A DNA stretch of 64,000 nt from an uncultured Myxococcales bacterium. Lineage in GTDB: Bacteria > Myxococcota_A > Polyangia > Polyangiales > Polyangiaceae. This document shows positions 24,135 through 33,212 of the stretch, in pieces. The stretch covers positions 117,016 through 181,015 of the forward strand of contig CALFEQ010000199.1 in the NCBI GenBank assembly GCA_937949945.1, in the 5' to 3' direction. Under the pieces are notes generated by a model. That model had not been told where the DNA came from and made no database searches. It worked only from the letters and a program-made list of their open reading frames with translations. Position 1 is the stretch's first letter. Each line of letters begins with the position of its first letter. A program made the position numbers and the translations under genes.

Positions 24135-26251
24135 GCGAGCAGCAGGCGCAGCAGGCGGAACCGCTCGGTCGCATCCTCGTCGTCGACGACAACGAGGACA
24201 ACCGGCAGGTTCTGTCTCGGCGCCTGAGGCGTCAGGGCTACGAGGTCGACCTCGCCGACAGCGGCCCTGCCGCGCTCGAGGCCCTGGCGGGCGGTGCATA
24301 CGACGCCGTCCTCCTCGACGTCATGATGCCGGGCATGAGCGGCATCGAGGTGCTCGAGAAGCTCCGCGAGATGCACGGCAAGACGGAGCTGCCGGTCATC
24401 ATGGCGACCGCCAAGACCGACAGCGTCGACGTGGTCGATGCGCTGAGGCGAGGCGCGAACGACTACGTCACGAAGCCGATCGATTTCCCGGTGCTCCTCG
24501 CTCGGCTCGACACGCAGATCGCGATGAAGCGCGAGGCCGAGAAGCGTTCGGTCTCGGTCATCGACGTGACGATCGGCATCGAGCCCGGCACAGTCATCGA
24601 CGGGCGCTACGAGATCGTCGACAAGCTCGGTGAAGGCGGCTTCGCGGTCGTGTACCGCGCCATCCAGCTCTCGACGAAGCAGGAGGTGGCGCTCAAGCAC
24701 GCGCGGCCGGACGTCCTACGGGCGAACGAGACGGTCCACCTCGAGCGCTTCAAGCGCGAGGTGACGCTCATCGGCCAGATGAACCACCCCAACGTCGTGC
24801 GCCTCATCGACTCGGGGACGATCCCCGTGCGACGCGGCGCGCGCCCGAAGGAGTCCACTTCGACGCGCATCGAGGCCGCGTCGAAGCAGGGGGACGGGCA
24901 CGAGGAGGGGGCCGCCACCCGCACGCGGCGCCGGCAGGAAGCCTTCGAGGGCGATGGGCAGGCGACGCAGGTGCCGTACATCGTCATGGAGTTCTTGCGC
25001 GGCGAGTCGCTCTCGAGCCTCATCGACCGAGAGGGACCGCTCCCGCCGGAGCGCGCCGTGGATCTCATCCTGCCGATCGCGAGCGCGCTCGGCGCCGCGC
25101 ACGCGCGGGGAATCATCCATCGCGACGTGAAGCCGAGCAACATCCTGCTGGCCGAGGGCCCGGACGGGACCATCGAGCCCAAGATGCTCGACTTCGGCAT
25201 CGCGAAGCTCACGGAGCCGGACGTCAATGCGCTGACCGTCAGCGCGTCGCTGATCGGCACGCCGCAGTACATGCCGCCCGAGCAGGCGCGCGGGCTCAAG
25301 GATCTCGACGGCAGGGCCGATCAGTTCTCGCTCGCGGCCGTCCTCTACGAGCTGCTCACCGGGAGGAGCTTGTACCGCGGCGAGAGCCTCCTCGAGCTCG
25401 TGGCCAAGGTCCTCGACGCCGAGTTCATGCCCGTGCATTGGGTCCGTAGCGACCTGCCGCCCGGGCTCCCCGAGGTCCTGGCGAAGGCGCTCTCCCGCGA
25501 GCGCGACGATCGCTACGAGTCGATGAAGGCATTCGGCCAGGCCCTCGTGCCCTTCGCGAGCCCCGGCACGGCGCTCCGGTGGGCCGAGAGCTTCGGAGTG
25601 GACGAGGAGGGGCGGGTGTCGCTCGCCATATCGCGGACCGGCTCTCAGCAGCGCTTCTCCCCTCCGGAGGGCGGTGCCAAGAAGGACTCGTCGCGTCGGG
25701 TGCAGATCGGCGGCGCCGACGACGATTCCGATCCGACGGACGAGACCGTCCGCTTCTCGCTGAGCGAGCTCGTGAAGGCGCCGTCGATCGAGGTCGACGA
25801 GCCCGAGCAGAAGCAGGCGCCCGCGAAGGAGGCGGCCGAGGGCGAGGAGAAGGAGGCCGTCTCCGCCGAGCGCCCGAAGGAGGACGCGAAGGCGAAGGAG
25901 ACGCTCGAGAGCGAGGCGAAGAAGGCCGAGCCCGCCGAGGAGCCGAAGAAGGACGACGCGAGCGCGAAGAAGGGCGAGGCGAAGGACGCCGAGCCCGCCG
26001 AGGAGCCGAAGAAGGACGACGCGAGCGCGAAGAAGGGCGAGGCGAAGGACGCCGAGCCCGTCGAGGAGCCGAAGAAGGGCGACGCGAGCGCGAAGAAGGG
26101 CGAGGCGAAGGAGGCCGAGCCTCCGAAGGACGACGCGCCCGCGAAGAAGAATGCGGACGCGATCGTGCCGGCGAAGAGCGAGATCCCCTGGGCGATCATC
26201 GCTCTCGCCGTCCTCGTGGTCGTGGCGCTCCTTGCGAAGACGTTCCTCTGA
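24131..26251 (+). CDS. Receiver domain fused to Ser/Thr protein kinase, tail-anchored
   Basis: A 706-residue protein. The receiver (about 13-130) has ILVVDDNEDN, Asp63 in VLLDVMMPG and Lys115 in DYVTKPID. The kinase (about 160-495) has the Gly loop KLGEGGFAVVYRA, catalytic Lys189 in VALKHA, HRDVKPSNIL (330-339) and DFG (354-356). A charged insertion of about 50 residues (231-281) sits just before the hinge sequence IVMEFL. An acidic/Lys tail follows, with three 21-residue repeats (599-661, 'AEPAEEPKKDDASAKKGEAKD'), and a single helix (IPWAIIALAVLVVVALLAKTFL) ends the protein. Two-component input therefore appears to be wired directly to Ser/Thr phosphorylation at the inner membrane. The GTG start overlaps the CheY-like gene. 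Confidence 0.92.
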   Translation: MSEQQAQQAEPLGRILVVDDNEDNRQVLSRRLRRQGYEVDLADSGPAALEALAGGAYDAVLLDVMMPGMSGIEVLEKLREMHGKTELPVIMATAKTDSVDVVDALRRGANDYVTKPIDFPVLLARLDTQIAMKREAEKRSVSVIDVTIGIEPGTVIDGRYEIVDKLGEGGFAVVYRAIQLSTKQEVALKHARPDVLRANETVHLERFKREVTLIGQMNHPNVVRLIDSGTIPVRRGARPKESTSTRIEAASKQGDGHEEGAATRTRRRQEAFEGDGQATQVPYIVMEFLRGESLSSLIDREGPLPPERAVDLILPIASALGAAHARGIIHRDVKPSNILLAEGPDGTIEPKMLDFGIAKLTEPDVNALTVSASLIGTPQYMPPEQARGLKDLDGRADQFSLAAVLYELLTGRSLYRGESLLELVAKVLDAEFMPVHWVRSDLPPGLPEVLAKALSRERDDRYESMKAFGQALVPFASPGTALRWAESFGVDEEGRVSLAISRTGSQQRFSPPEGGAKKDSSRRVQIGGADDDSDPTDETVRFSLSELVKAPSIEVDEPEQKQAPAKEAAEGEEKEAVSAERPKEDAKAKETLESEAKKAEPAEEPKKDDASAKKGEAKDAEPAEEPKKDDASAKKGEAKDAEPVEEPKKGDASAKKGEAKEAEPPKDDAPAKKNADAIVPAKSEIPWAIIALAVLVVVALLAKTFL
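25925..26113 (+). repeat. 63-bp in-frame tandem repeat in the receiver-kinase gene
   Basis: Three copies of a 63-base unit begin at 25925, 25988 and 26051, with a partial fourth from 26114. The first two are almost identical at DNA level, and the third has a few substitutions. They encode a charged juxtamembrane spacer, so copy-number changes would alter its length in 21-residue steps. Confidence 0.9.
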
Positions 26252-26260
26252 AAGGTCGAC

Positions 26261-26282
26261 CGGGCGGCGCAGGCGCCGCCCG
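26261..26282. terminator. Bidirectional hairpin terminator between receiver-kinase and hybrid kinase genes
   Basis: Perfect 10-base arms, CGGGCGGCGC and GCGCCGCCCG, separated by two bases fill the 34-base gap between convergent stops and are followed by TTGT. This is a compact GC stem in exactly the expected place. Confidence 0.65.
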
Positions 26283-26285
26283 TTG

Positions 26286-28520
26286 TCACGCCGGGCGCTC
26301 GCTCCGCGCGTCGACCATCTTCGCGATCTGATCGCTGATGAGCTCGAGCAGCTCCTCGAGGCTGTGCCCCTTCTTCCGGATCACGCGCTGCGCGGTCGCC
26401 TCGAGCTCGCGCTGCTCCGCCTCGGAGAGCATGCGCGCGGTCGCGACGATGACGGGAAGGTTCGCGTGCTTGGAGCTCGTGCGCAGGTGGTGGAGGAACG
26501 TGAAGCCGTCCATCACCGGCATCATCAGGTCGAGCACCACGATGTCCGGTCTGTCCGTGTCGAGCTGATCGAGCGCGACCTGCCCGTTCTCCGCCTCCGT
26601 GACGACGTGGCCCGCGCCCTCGAGGGTGCGCCGGATCATCTCGCGCGTCGGCTCGTCGTCCTCGACCACGAGGACGCGCACGCCCTGCTGGTTGACGTGG
26701 CGGCGGACGGTCGAGACGAGCGCCTTCGGGTCGAGCGGCTTGATGAGGTAGTCGACGGCGCCGAGCGCGCGGCCGATCTCCTCCTGGTGCATCACCGTCA
26801 GCATGATGACCGGGATGCTCGAGGTCCTCTCCGACAGCTTCAGCTTCGACAGCACGTCCCAGCCGCTCATGCCCGGCATCTTCACGTCGAGGACGATCGC
26901 GTCGGGCCTGAGGCGGGCGGCGAGCTCGATGCCCTGCGCTCCCGTCGGGGCCGCCTGCGCCTGGAATCCCCGCTTCGTGAGGACGCGCGTGCAGAGCTCG
27001 CGGACGTCCTCGTCGTCGTCGATGACGAGGACCACGGGCGCGCCACCGCGACGGCGGATCTCGGCGATGTCGCTCGCCGTCTCGCGCATCGACGGCAAGA
27101 GCACCGTCACGGTGGTGCCCTTGCCGAGCTCGCTCTCGAGGTGGATCTGCCCCCCCATCATCTCCGTCAGGCGCTTGCAGATCGCGAGGCCGAGGCCGGT
27201 GCCGCCGTACTCGCGCGTCGTCGACGAGTCGGCCTGGACGAAGGGCTGGAACAGCTTCGCCTGGTTCTCCTTCGAGATGCCGATGCCGGTGTCGGTCACG
27301 CGGAACTCGACCCACTTGCGGCCGTCGCGCTCGACGGGTGCGACGTGCAGCGTGACCTTGCCCTGCTTGGTGAACTTGCACGCGTTGCTGAGCAGGTTGA
27401 ACAGGATCTGCCGGAGCCGCGTCCGGTCCGCGTGCACCATGCAGTCCTCGTGCACGGCCTCGTACGTGTTCTTGTTCTTCTCCGCGAGCGGATGAATGGT
27501 GGCCGAGACGCCCTCGACGAGGTCCGAGACGGAGAAGATCTCCGGCGTCAGCTCGATGCGATCGGCCTCGATCTTCGAGATGTCGAGGACGTCGTCGATG
27601 AGCGCCAAGAGGTGCGCGCCCGCGGAGCGGATGCGTTTGAGGTCTTGCCAAGCCTGCGAGCCCTCCTCGACGGACTCGTCCATCAGGATCTCGCTGTACC
27701 CGATGATCGCGTTCAGCGGGGTCCGGAGCTCGTGGCTCATGTTGGCGAGGAACTCGCTCTTGGCGCGGCTCGCGGCGAGCGCGGCGTCGCGCGCTTGCTC
27801 GAGCGCGCGGTTCGTCTCCATGAGGGCCTCGGCGCGCTGGAGCCGCTCGGTGATGTCACGCTTGATTCCGATGTGGTGCGTGATTCGGCCCGTGGCGTCC
27901 GCGATCGGCGTGACCGTGGTGTCGAAGTGGACGAGCCGCCCGTCGCGCGCGCGTGAGACGAGCGTGCCCGACCACGTCTCGCCCCGCTCGAGCGTGGCGT
28001 CGAGCTCCTTGAAGAACTCGGGCGGGTGATAGTCGCTGCGCACGAGCTGCGCCGGCGTCTTGCCGATCGCCTCTTCGCGCTTCACGCCCAACGTGCGCTC
28101 GTACGCCGGGTTGACGTAGAGGAGGTGCGCGGTCGGGTAGGCGACCTCGACGATGTCGCTCGTACGCTCGACGGCGAGGGCGAGCAGGCGACGGAGCTCC
28201 TGCTCCTGCCACGTGGGGAGCCACGCGAACCGCGCGACACGCGCGGCGAGCTCTCCGTCACGGAGCGGCTTCAAGACGAAGTCGCTGAGCACGCGCGGAC
28301 AGTCCCGGATCCGCGCGATCTCGTCGGGGTCGATGAGCGCGACGACGTGGCACGGGAGCTCATGGAGCCGCGCCACCTCGTCGAGACCTTCGATGACGGC
28401 GACGCGTGCCGTCGTCGTGGTCGGCGGAGGGGTCGCCGGCTCGAGGACCACGATGGTGTGGCCGTCACGATCGAGCTCCGCGCGGAGCCCGGCGTCCTTG
28501 GTCGAAAGCAGAATCTCCAT
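26286..28520 (-). CDS. Hybrid histidine kinase (pseudo-receiver, PAS, HisKA, HATPase, two receivers)
   Basis: A cytosolic 744-residue sensor with no transmembrane helix. The N-terminal about 100 residues resemble a receiver (ending DFVLKPLRDGELAARV) but lack the phospho-acceptor Asp at the VAVIEGLDE position. A PAS domain follows (about 112-228, YVNPAYERTLGVKREEAIGK). HisKA has His263 in MSHELRTPLNAI. The HATPase has N, G1 (DTGIGIS) and G2 (GGTGLGLAI) boxes. Receiver 1 (about 505-618) has VLDVKMPG and IKPLDP. Receiver 2 (about 625-740) has VLDLMMPVMDG but ends IRKKG instead of the usual Lys-Pro. It converges on the receiver-kinase gene and may feed it or the CheY-like protein. Confidence 0.93.
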   Translation of the reverse strand: MEILLSTKDAGLRAELDRDGHTIVVLEPATPPPTTTTARVAVIEGLDEVARLHELPCHVVALIDPDEIARIRDCPRVLSDFVLKPLRDGELAARVARFAWLPTWQEQELRRLLALAVERTSDIVEVAYPTAHLLYVNPAYERTLGVKREEAIGKTPAQLVRSDYHPPEFFKELDATLERGETWSGTLVSRARDGRLVHFDTTVTPIADATGRITHHIGIKRDITERLQRAEALMETNRALEQARDAALAASRAKSEFLANMSHELRTPLNAIIGYSEILMDESVEEGSQAWQDLKRIRSAGAHLLALIDDVLDISKIEADRIELTPEIFSVSDLVEGVSATIHPLAEKNKNTYEAVHEDCMVHADRTRLRQILFNLLSNACKFTKQGKVTLHVAPVERDGRKWVEFRVTDTGIGISKENQAKLFQPFVQADSSTTREYGGTGLGLAICKRLTEMMGGQIHLESELGKGTTVTVLLPSMRETASDIAEIRRRGGAPVVLVIDDDEDVRELCTRVLTKRGFQAQAAPTGAQGIELAARLRPDAIVLDVKMPGMSGWDVLSKLKLSERTSSIPVIMLTVMHQEEIGRALGAVDYLIKPLDPKALVSTVRRHVNQQGVRVLVVEDDEPTREMIRRTLEGAGHVVTEAENGQVALDQLDTDRPDIVVLDLMMPVMDGFTFLHHLRTSSKHANLPVIVATARMLSEAEQRELEATAQRVIRKKGHSLEELLELISDQIAKMVDARSERPA

Positions 28521-28684
28521 GGGCGCGACTCACGAGGCTTTCAGCCCGTATCCCGCGAATCTATCACGCGACCTATCGTCGAGGCGGACAACCCTCGGGG
28601 GCGGCGAGCCGGCGGGGGCTCGCCACGCTTCCGGCGACGCTCGTGCCTCTTCCGTCGGCTCACCGACGCGCTATCGTCGGAGAG

Positions 28685-29749
28685 GTGCTCGGAAACCACG
28701 CCGGCAGCAAGCGAACCTTCACCGTCGCGGCGCTCGCAGGCGCGGTCGCGGGGTGCTCGCTCCTGACCGGCGCAAGCGACTTCCTCGTCACGGACGGATG
28801 CATGGACTGCCCGGACGCAAGCACGTCGGGCGACGGCTCGGCCGCGCCGCCCGCTCCGTCCGACGGAGGCATCCAGAGCAGAGACGCGGCACACGAAGGG
28901 CCGCCGGCGTGCGACGGAACAAAGGATCCGTCCTGTCTCGCGCTCCCGGGCGGCTGGCGGCTCGTCGCCGTCACGGAGCTGAACGGCAAGGTCCCGGACT
29001 GTCCGGACGGGTTCGACGGCAGCAAGGAGGGCAAGCTCGACGTCGGCGAAGGGCCATCGGCGCGGAGCGACACCTGCGCGTGCGACAGCTGCACGGTCAC
29101 GAAGCACGTCGCGTGCGGAAACCCGGTGTTCTTCGGTTACGGCCCGGGCTGCAAAGAGGTCGGGGGCGAGACGTTCTACACCAATTATCCTCCGGGGACC
29201 TGTCAGACCATCCCGTCGACGATCGGGCCCTACCCCGATCCGATGGCGTTCACGGTGTTCCCGGCGACGGGCGGTGGAAGTGGCGCGTGCACGCCATCCC
29301 CTCCGTCTTTCCACGACAACCGCGTGGACTGGGCCCGACGGATGCGCCTCTGCAGCGAGATCGCGCGCTGCTCCGGCGGAGTCTGCGACGCCCGGCTCGA
29401 TCCTCCGTTCCGTGCATGCGTCGCGCAGGACGGCGAGCACTCGTGTCCGGACGGGTTTCCCGAGAGGATGGTCGTAGCGGAGAAGGCGGCGTTCGACTGC
29501 AGCGGTTCGTGCGGCTGCAGGGTGATGCCTGGCTGCTCCGCCACGCTCGCGCACTACTCGGACAGCAACTGTACGGCGGGTGAGGTCGCCGTCACGGCGG
29601 ACGGCATGTGCCGAGCGACACCGCTCGCCGGCAAGGTCTTCCGCTCGTACAAGGTCACCAGCATCCCCGCCACGAAGTGCACTGGAACGGGAACCGCCAC
29701 GGCGTCGAACGGGCGGCTCGACTCGCCGATCACGGTCTGCTGCCGCTGA
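28685..29749 (+). CDS. Cys-rich lipoprotein of unknown function
   Basis: A 354-residue exported protein with lipobox VAGC (RTFTVAALAGAVAGC). An Ala/Ser/Asp linker (about 40-78) is followed by a body with about 24 Cys, including DTCACDSCTVTKHVAC, CSGGVCDARLDPPFRAC, DCSGSCGCRVMPGC and a terminal CCR. Such even, paired Cys indicate a disulfide-stabilised surface domain. No catalytic signature is visible. The GTG at 28685 gives a normal signal peptide. It stands between the hybrid kinase (divergent) and the gltD-like gene, about 50 bases upstream of the latter, and could be a signal input or cargo; nothing in the sequence shows this. Confidence 0.75.
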   Translation: MLGNHAGSKRTFTVAALAGAVAGCSLLTGASDFLVTDGCMDCPDASTSGDGSAAPPAPSDGGIQSRDAAHEGPPACDGTKDPSCLALPGGWRLVAVTELNGKVPDCPDGFDGSKEGKLDVGEGPSARSDTCACDSCTVTKHVACGNPVFFGYGPGCKEVGGETFYTNYPPGTCQTIPSTIGPYPDPMAFTVFPATGGGSGACTPSPPSFHDNRVDWARRMRLCSEIARCSGGVCDARLDPPFRACVAQDGEHSCPDGFPERMVVAEKAAFDCSGSCGCRVMPGCSATLAHYSDSNCTAGEVAVTADGMCRATPLAGKVFRSYKVTSIPATKCTGTGTATASNGRLDSPITVCCR

Positions 29750-29802
29750 CCTCGAGGGCGCGACGAGGAACCCCGCGGCCGGGGCCGTGCCGTGTATGAT
29801 CC

Positions 29803-32800
29803 GTGTCGGTGGCCATCCGGCGTACGGCTCTCGCTTCGCTCGTGGGTGCTCTCGCGCTCGCGCCCACGCTCGCCGCCGCCGCGCCCGACAAGAGCAAGCC
29901 TCCCGCGGAGGCGCCTCCTGCGAGCCCGCCTCCGTCGACGGTCCGCGCTGCCGCCGAAAAGACGATCGAGGTGAAGCGCCCGCCGAAGCCGGGGCAGCGC
30001 ACGCAGCAGAATGCGTCCTCGCTCGAGCGCGGTCGTCCGGCCGTCGTCGGACCGAAGATCCCGGACGCCCTGCGCGCGCAGCTCCAGAAGCAGCTCGAGG
30101 CGCGCATCGATCGCGGCGTCGCCCAGATCCGGCAGCTCCGCGGCGAGGCGATCCAGCTCCTTCGGGCGTTCGTCGCCGAGACTCCGCGCGGGGCGCGCGA
30201 GATGCCGGAGGCGCTGCTCCGCCTCGGCGAGCTCGAGTGGGAGCTCGAGCGCGAGCGCTTCGTCGAGCGCTTCAAGGCGTGGGAGGCGAAGCCCGTCGAT
30301 CAGCGTGGACCCGCCCCGGAGCCGAACTACCAGCCGGCGCGAGACCTGTTCGCGCGCGTGCTGAAGGACTACCCGTGGTTCCGTCAGTACGACCTCGCGC
30401 TCTACGTCGACGGCTTCCTCGCGTACGAGCAGGGCAAGCAGGACGAGGCGCTCGCGCGCTTCGATCGGATCCTGAAGGAGCATCCGCATTCGCGCTTCGT
30501 ACCCGACGCGCACATGGCGCGCGCCGAGGCGCTCTTCAACGGGAAGTACGACTACGCGGGCGCGCTCGCCGAGTACGAGAAGGTCCTCGCCTACAAGCAC
30601 AACAGCGAGCTGTACGGGCTCGCGATGTTCAAGAGCGCATGGTGCCTCTGGCGCCTCGGGAGGAGCGACGAGGCGGCGAAGCGCTTCGTCGCGGTCTTCG
30701 AGATCACCGACGAGAAGGCCAAGGTGAGCGCCACGCAGCGCAAGCAGCTCGACGAGCTCCAGAGCGAGGCGCTCAAGTACCTCGTCGAGGTCTTCACCGA
30801 GGACGAGAAGAACACCGCGCAGGACGTCTACGGCTTCCTCACGAAGATCGGAGGCGACCGCTTCGCCGGCAAGGTCGTGCGCGCGCTCGCGGTGCAGTTC
30901 TACGACCAAGCCCACTACGATCGCGGCATCGAGGCCTACGAGCTCCTCTTGAAGCTCGAGCCCGCGTCGAGCGACGCCGGCAAGTGGGTGCTCGCGATCG
31001 CGCAGGGCTACGACGCCGTCGAGGACTGGCCGAAGCTGAAGGCCACGTACGAGCGCGCGGTCAACGGGTACACGGCCGGTTCTCCGTGGGCGAAGACGCA
31101 GGGCGATCCCAAGGTCGTCGAGGAGACGACGCGCGCGATCGAGCGGCAGCTCCACGACAACGCGCTCCAGCTCCACGCGAAGGCGCAGAAGGACCGGACG
31201 AGCCGCGCCGAGTTCGAGGGCGCCGCCGGTCTCTACACCGTCTACCTCTCGAAGTTCTCCGGCGAGAAGGAGGCGTACCAGATCCAGTACTACCTCGCCG
31301 AGATCTACTTCCACCGGCTCGACCGGCCGACCGACGCCGCCACGCACTACATGGCCGCGGCGCGCGCGATCTCGAACGAGGCTGCGGCGAAGGAGCCGCT
31401 GAAGACGCTCCGTCACGACGCGATCTACAACGCGATCGCCGCGCTCGAGCGCGTCCGGTTCGCCGAGCTCGAGGCGCGGAAGAAGCAGCCGCAGAGCGGC
31501 GCGTTCCAGGAGACGGAGGCCGACAAGAAGTTCGCCGAGGCGCTCGATCTCTACGCGCAGCTCTATCCGAACGACCCGGCGCTCCCCGAGCTCTTCTTCC
31601 GTCATGGACGACAGTACTACGACTACGGGGTCTACGACGCCGCGGTGAAGATCTGGGGCTCGCTCCTCGAGAAGTTCCCGCGCAGCCAGTACGCGCTCTC
31701 GGCCGGCGAGCTCATCCTCGACTCGTTCAACCGCGCCAAGAACTACGAGAACATCGAGACGTGGGCGCGCCGCCTCAAGACGGCGCCCGCGTTCGCGAGC
31801 GAGGCGAACCAGAAGAAGCTCGACACGCTCATCGTCCAGGCGGTCTTCAAGCAGGGCGAGCAGAAGACGCTGGCCGGCGATCACCTCGGTGCCGCGAAGG
31901 CCTACCTCCGTGCGGCGAAGGAGTTCCCGAAGGATCCTCGCGCCGCGCAGGCCTGCGTGAACGCGGAGCTCGCGGCGCAGAAGGCCGGCGACCTCTCGAC
32001 CCTCAAGGAGGCGTCGCGGCTCGTCACGGGGAAGGACTACCGCGAACGACCGGAGTCGCCGCAGGGCGCGTGGATCGCCGCGACGACGTTCCAGTCGATG
32101 GGGCTCTTCTCCGAGGCCGCCGAGCTCCACGAGGCGATCGCGAGCCTCGCCAACAAGGAGCACCCGCACTACCTCCGGTTCGAGCACGCGAAAGACGCCG
32201 CCTACAACGCCGTCGTCCTCCGGGTCGCGACGGGCGAGCACGACAAGGCCATCGCCAACGGCAACCGGTACCTGCAGCAGTATTCGTCGTCGAGCGACGC
32301 CGACGAGGTCGTCTTCCAGATGGGCAAGGCCCATCAGAACGCGGGCCGCAACAAGGAGGCGGCCGATCTGTATCGACGCTACCTCGCCCGGTCGAAGAAC
32401 CAGGATCACCGTGCGCAAGGCTTCGTGCTCCTCGCCCAGGTGCTCATCAAGATGGGCGACGAGAAGGGCGCCGGCGACGCGCTCCGGGCGGCGGTCGACA
32501 TCGGCAAGCGTCGCAAGGGCGAGCTCGGACCGGACGGCAAGTACGCCGCCGCGCAGGCTCGTTACATGGAAGGAGAGCGCATCCTCGCGAAGTTCGACGC
32601 GATCAAGATCGAGGGCGACGTGAAGCAGCTCTCGACGCGCCTCAAGCAGAAGGCGGAGCTCCTCAAGAGTGCGTCGAACGTGTTCCTCGACGTCGTCTCG
32701 CTCGGCGTCGCCGAGTGGACGACGGCGGCGCTCTACCAGATCGGCCGAACGTACGAGAGCTTCGCCAAGTCCCTGCGCGACTCTCCTCCGCCTTCCGGCC

Positions 32801-33153
32801 TGTCCGAGGCGGACAAGGAGCAGTACCAGATGCAGATCGACGAGTTCGTCGTCCCGATCGAGGAGCGCTCGCTCGACGCGTACGAGAACGGGTGGAAGAA
32901 GGCGATCGAGCTCGGCATCTACAACCAGTGGACGGCGAAGATGCGCGAGGCGCTCGGACGGCTCAACGCCGAGCTCTACCCGCCGTTCAAGGAGATCGGC
33001 TTCGAGGTGCGCTCGCAGGGGCCGATGCCTCTGCCCGCGCTCATCGAGGCGCCGCGACGGGGAGAGGCGGTCGCGAGCCCGGCGCCGGCGTCGAAGCCGA
33101 GCGGGGCGCAGCCCGCGGAGAAGGCCGCGAAGCCCGCGACGAAGGGCCGGTGA
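29803..33153 (+). CDS. Large exported TPR protein (GltD-like)
   Basis: A 1116-residue protein with a signal peptide (about 1-28). A Pro/Ala-rich linker is followed by TPR-like helical repeats over most of the length (for example YVDGFLAYEQGKQDEALARF, RAEALFNGKYDYAGALAEYE, LYRRYLARSKNQDHRAQGFV). It closes with an Ala/Pro/Lys-rich tail. Size, export signal and the following gene order (TPR lipoprotein, short exported protein, AgmX/PglI-type protein) match the gltD-gltE-gltF-gltG block of the Myxococcus gliding machinery as I recall it; this is context-based. GltD-like proteins are periplasmic scaffolds. An upstream TATGAT (29795-29800) just before the GTG could be a -10 element. The stop overlaps a possible GTG start of the next gene. 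Confidence 0.82.
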   Translation: MSVAIRRTALASLVGALALAPTLAAAAPDKSKPPAEAPPASPPPSTVRAAAEKTIEVKRPPKPGQRTQQNASSLERGRPAVVGPKIPDALRAQLQKQLEARIDRGVAQIRQLRGEAIQLLRAFVAETPRGAREMPEALLRLGELEWELERERFVERFKAWEAKPVDQRGPAPEPNYQPARDLFARVLKDYPWFRQYDLALYVDGFLAYEQGKQDEALARFDRILKEHPHSRFVPDAHMARAEALFNGKYDYAGALAEYEKVLAYKHNSELYGLAMFKSAWCLWRLGRSDEAAKRFVAVFEITDEKAKVSATQRKQLDELQSEALKYLVEVFTEDEKNTAQDVYGFLTKIGGDRFAGKVVRALAVQFYDQAHYDRGIEAYELLLKLEPASSDAGKWVLAIAQGYDAVEDWPKLKATYERAVNGYTAGSPWAKTQGDPKVVEETTRAIERQLHDNALQLHAKAQKDRTSRAEFEGAAGLYTVYLSKFSGEKEAYQIQYYLAEIYFHRLDRPTDAATHYMAAARAISNEAAAKEPLKTLRHDAIYNAIAALERVRFAELEARKKQPQSGAFQETEADKKFAEALDLYAQLYPNDPALPELFFRHGRQYYDYGVYDAAVKIWGSLLEKFPRSQYALSAGELILDSFNRAKNYENIETWARRLKTAPAFASEANQKKLDTLIVQAVFKQGEQKTLAGDHLGAAKAYLRAAKEFPKDPRAAQACVNAELAAQKAGDLSTLKEASRLVTGKDYRERPESPQGAWIAATTFQSMGLFSEAAELHEAIASLANKEHPHYLRFEHAKDAAYNAVVLRVATGEHDKAIANGNRYLQQYSSSSDADEVVFQMGKAHQNAGRNKEAADLYRRYLARSKNQDHRAQGFVLLAQVLIKMGDEKGAGDALRAAVDIGKRRKGELGPDGKYAAAQARYMEGERILAKFDAIKIEGDVKQLSTRLKQKAELLKSASNVFLDVVSLGVAEWTTAALYQIGRTYESFAKSLRDSPPPSGLSEADKEQYQMQIDEFVVPIEERSLDAYENGWKKAIELGIYNQWTAKMREALGRLNAELYPPFKEIGFEVRSQGPMPLPALIEAPRRGEAVASPAPASKPSGAQPAEKAAKPATKGR

Positions 33154-33212
33154 GCACGCGTCGTCTCCGTGCATTGCTCGGCGCCGTCGACTTCGGGGAC
33201 AATGGGCTCCGG

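Noticed and set aside
25925..26113. 63-bp regular repeats as a CRISPR or non-coding array
   Set aside because: The units are in frame within a kinase gene, contiguous without spacers, and encode a charged spacer.
29554..33174. Open frame of about 1200 codons opposite the large TPR gene
   Set aside because: Composition is Leu/Arg/Glu/Val-rich without motifs, and it covers the full antisense of a TPR protein with a signal peptide.
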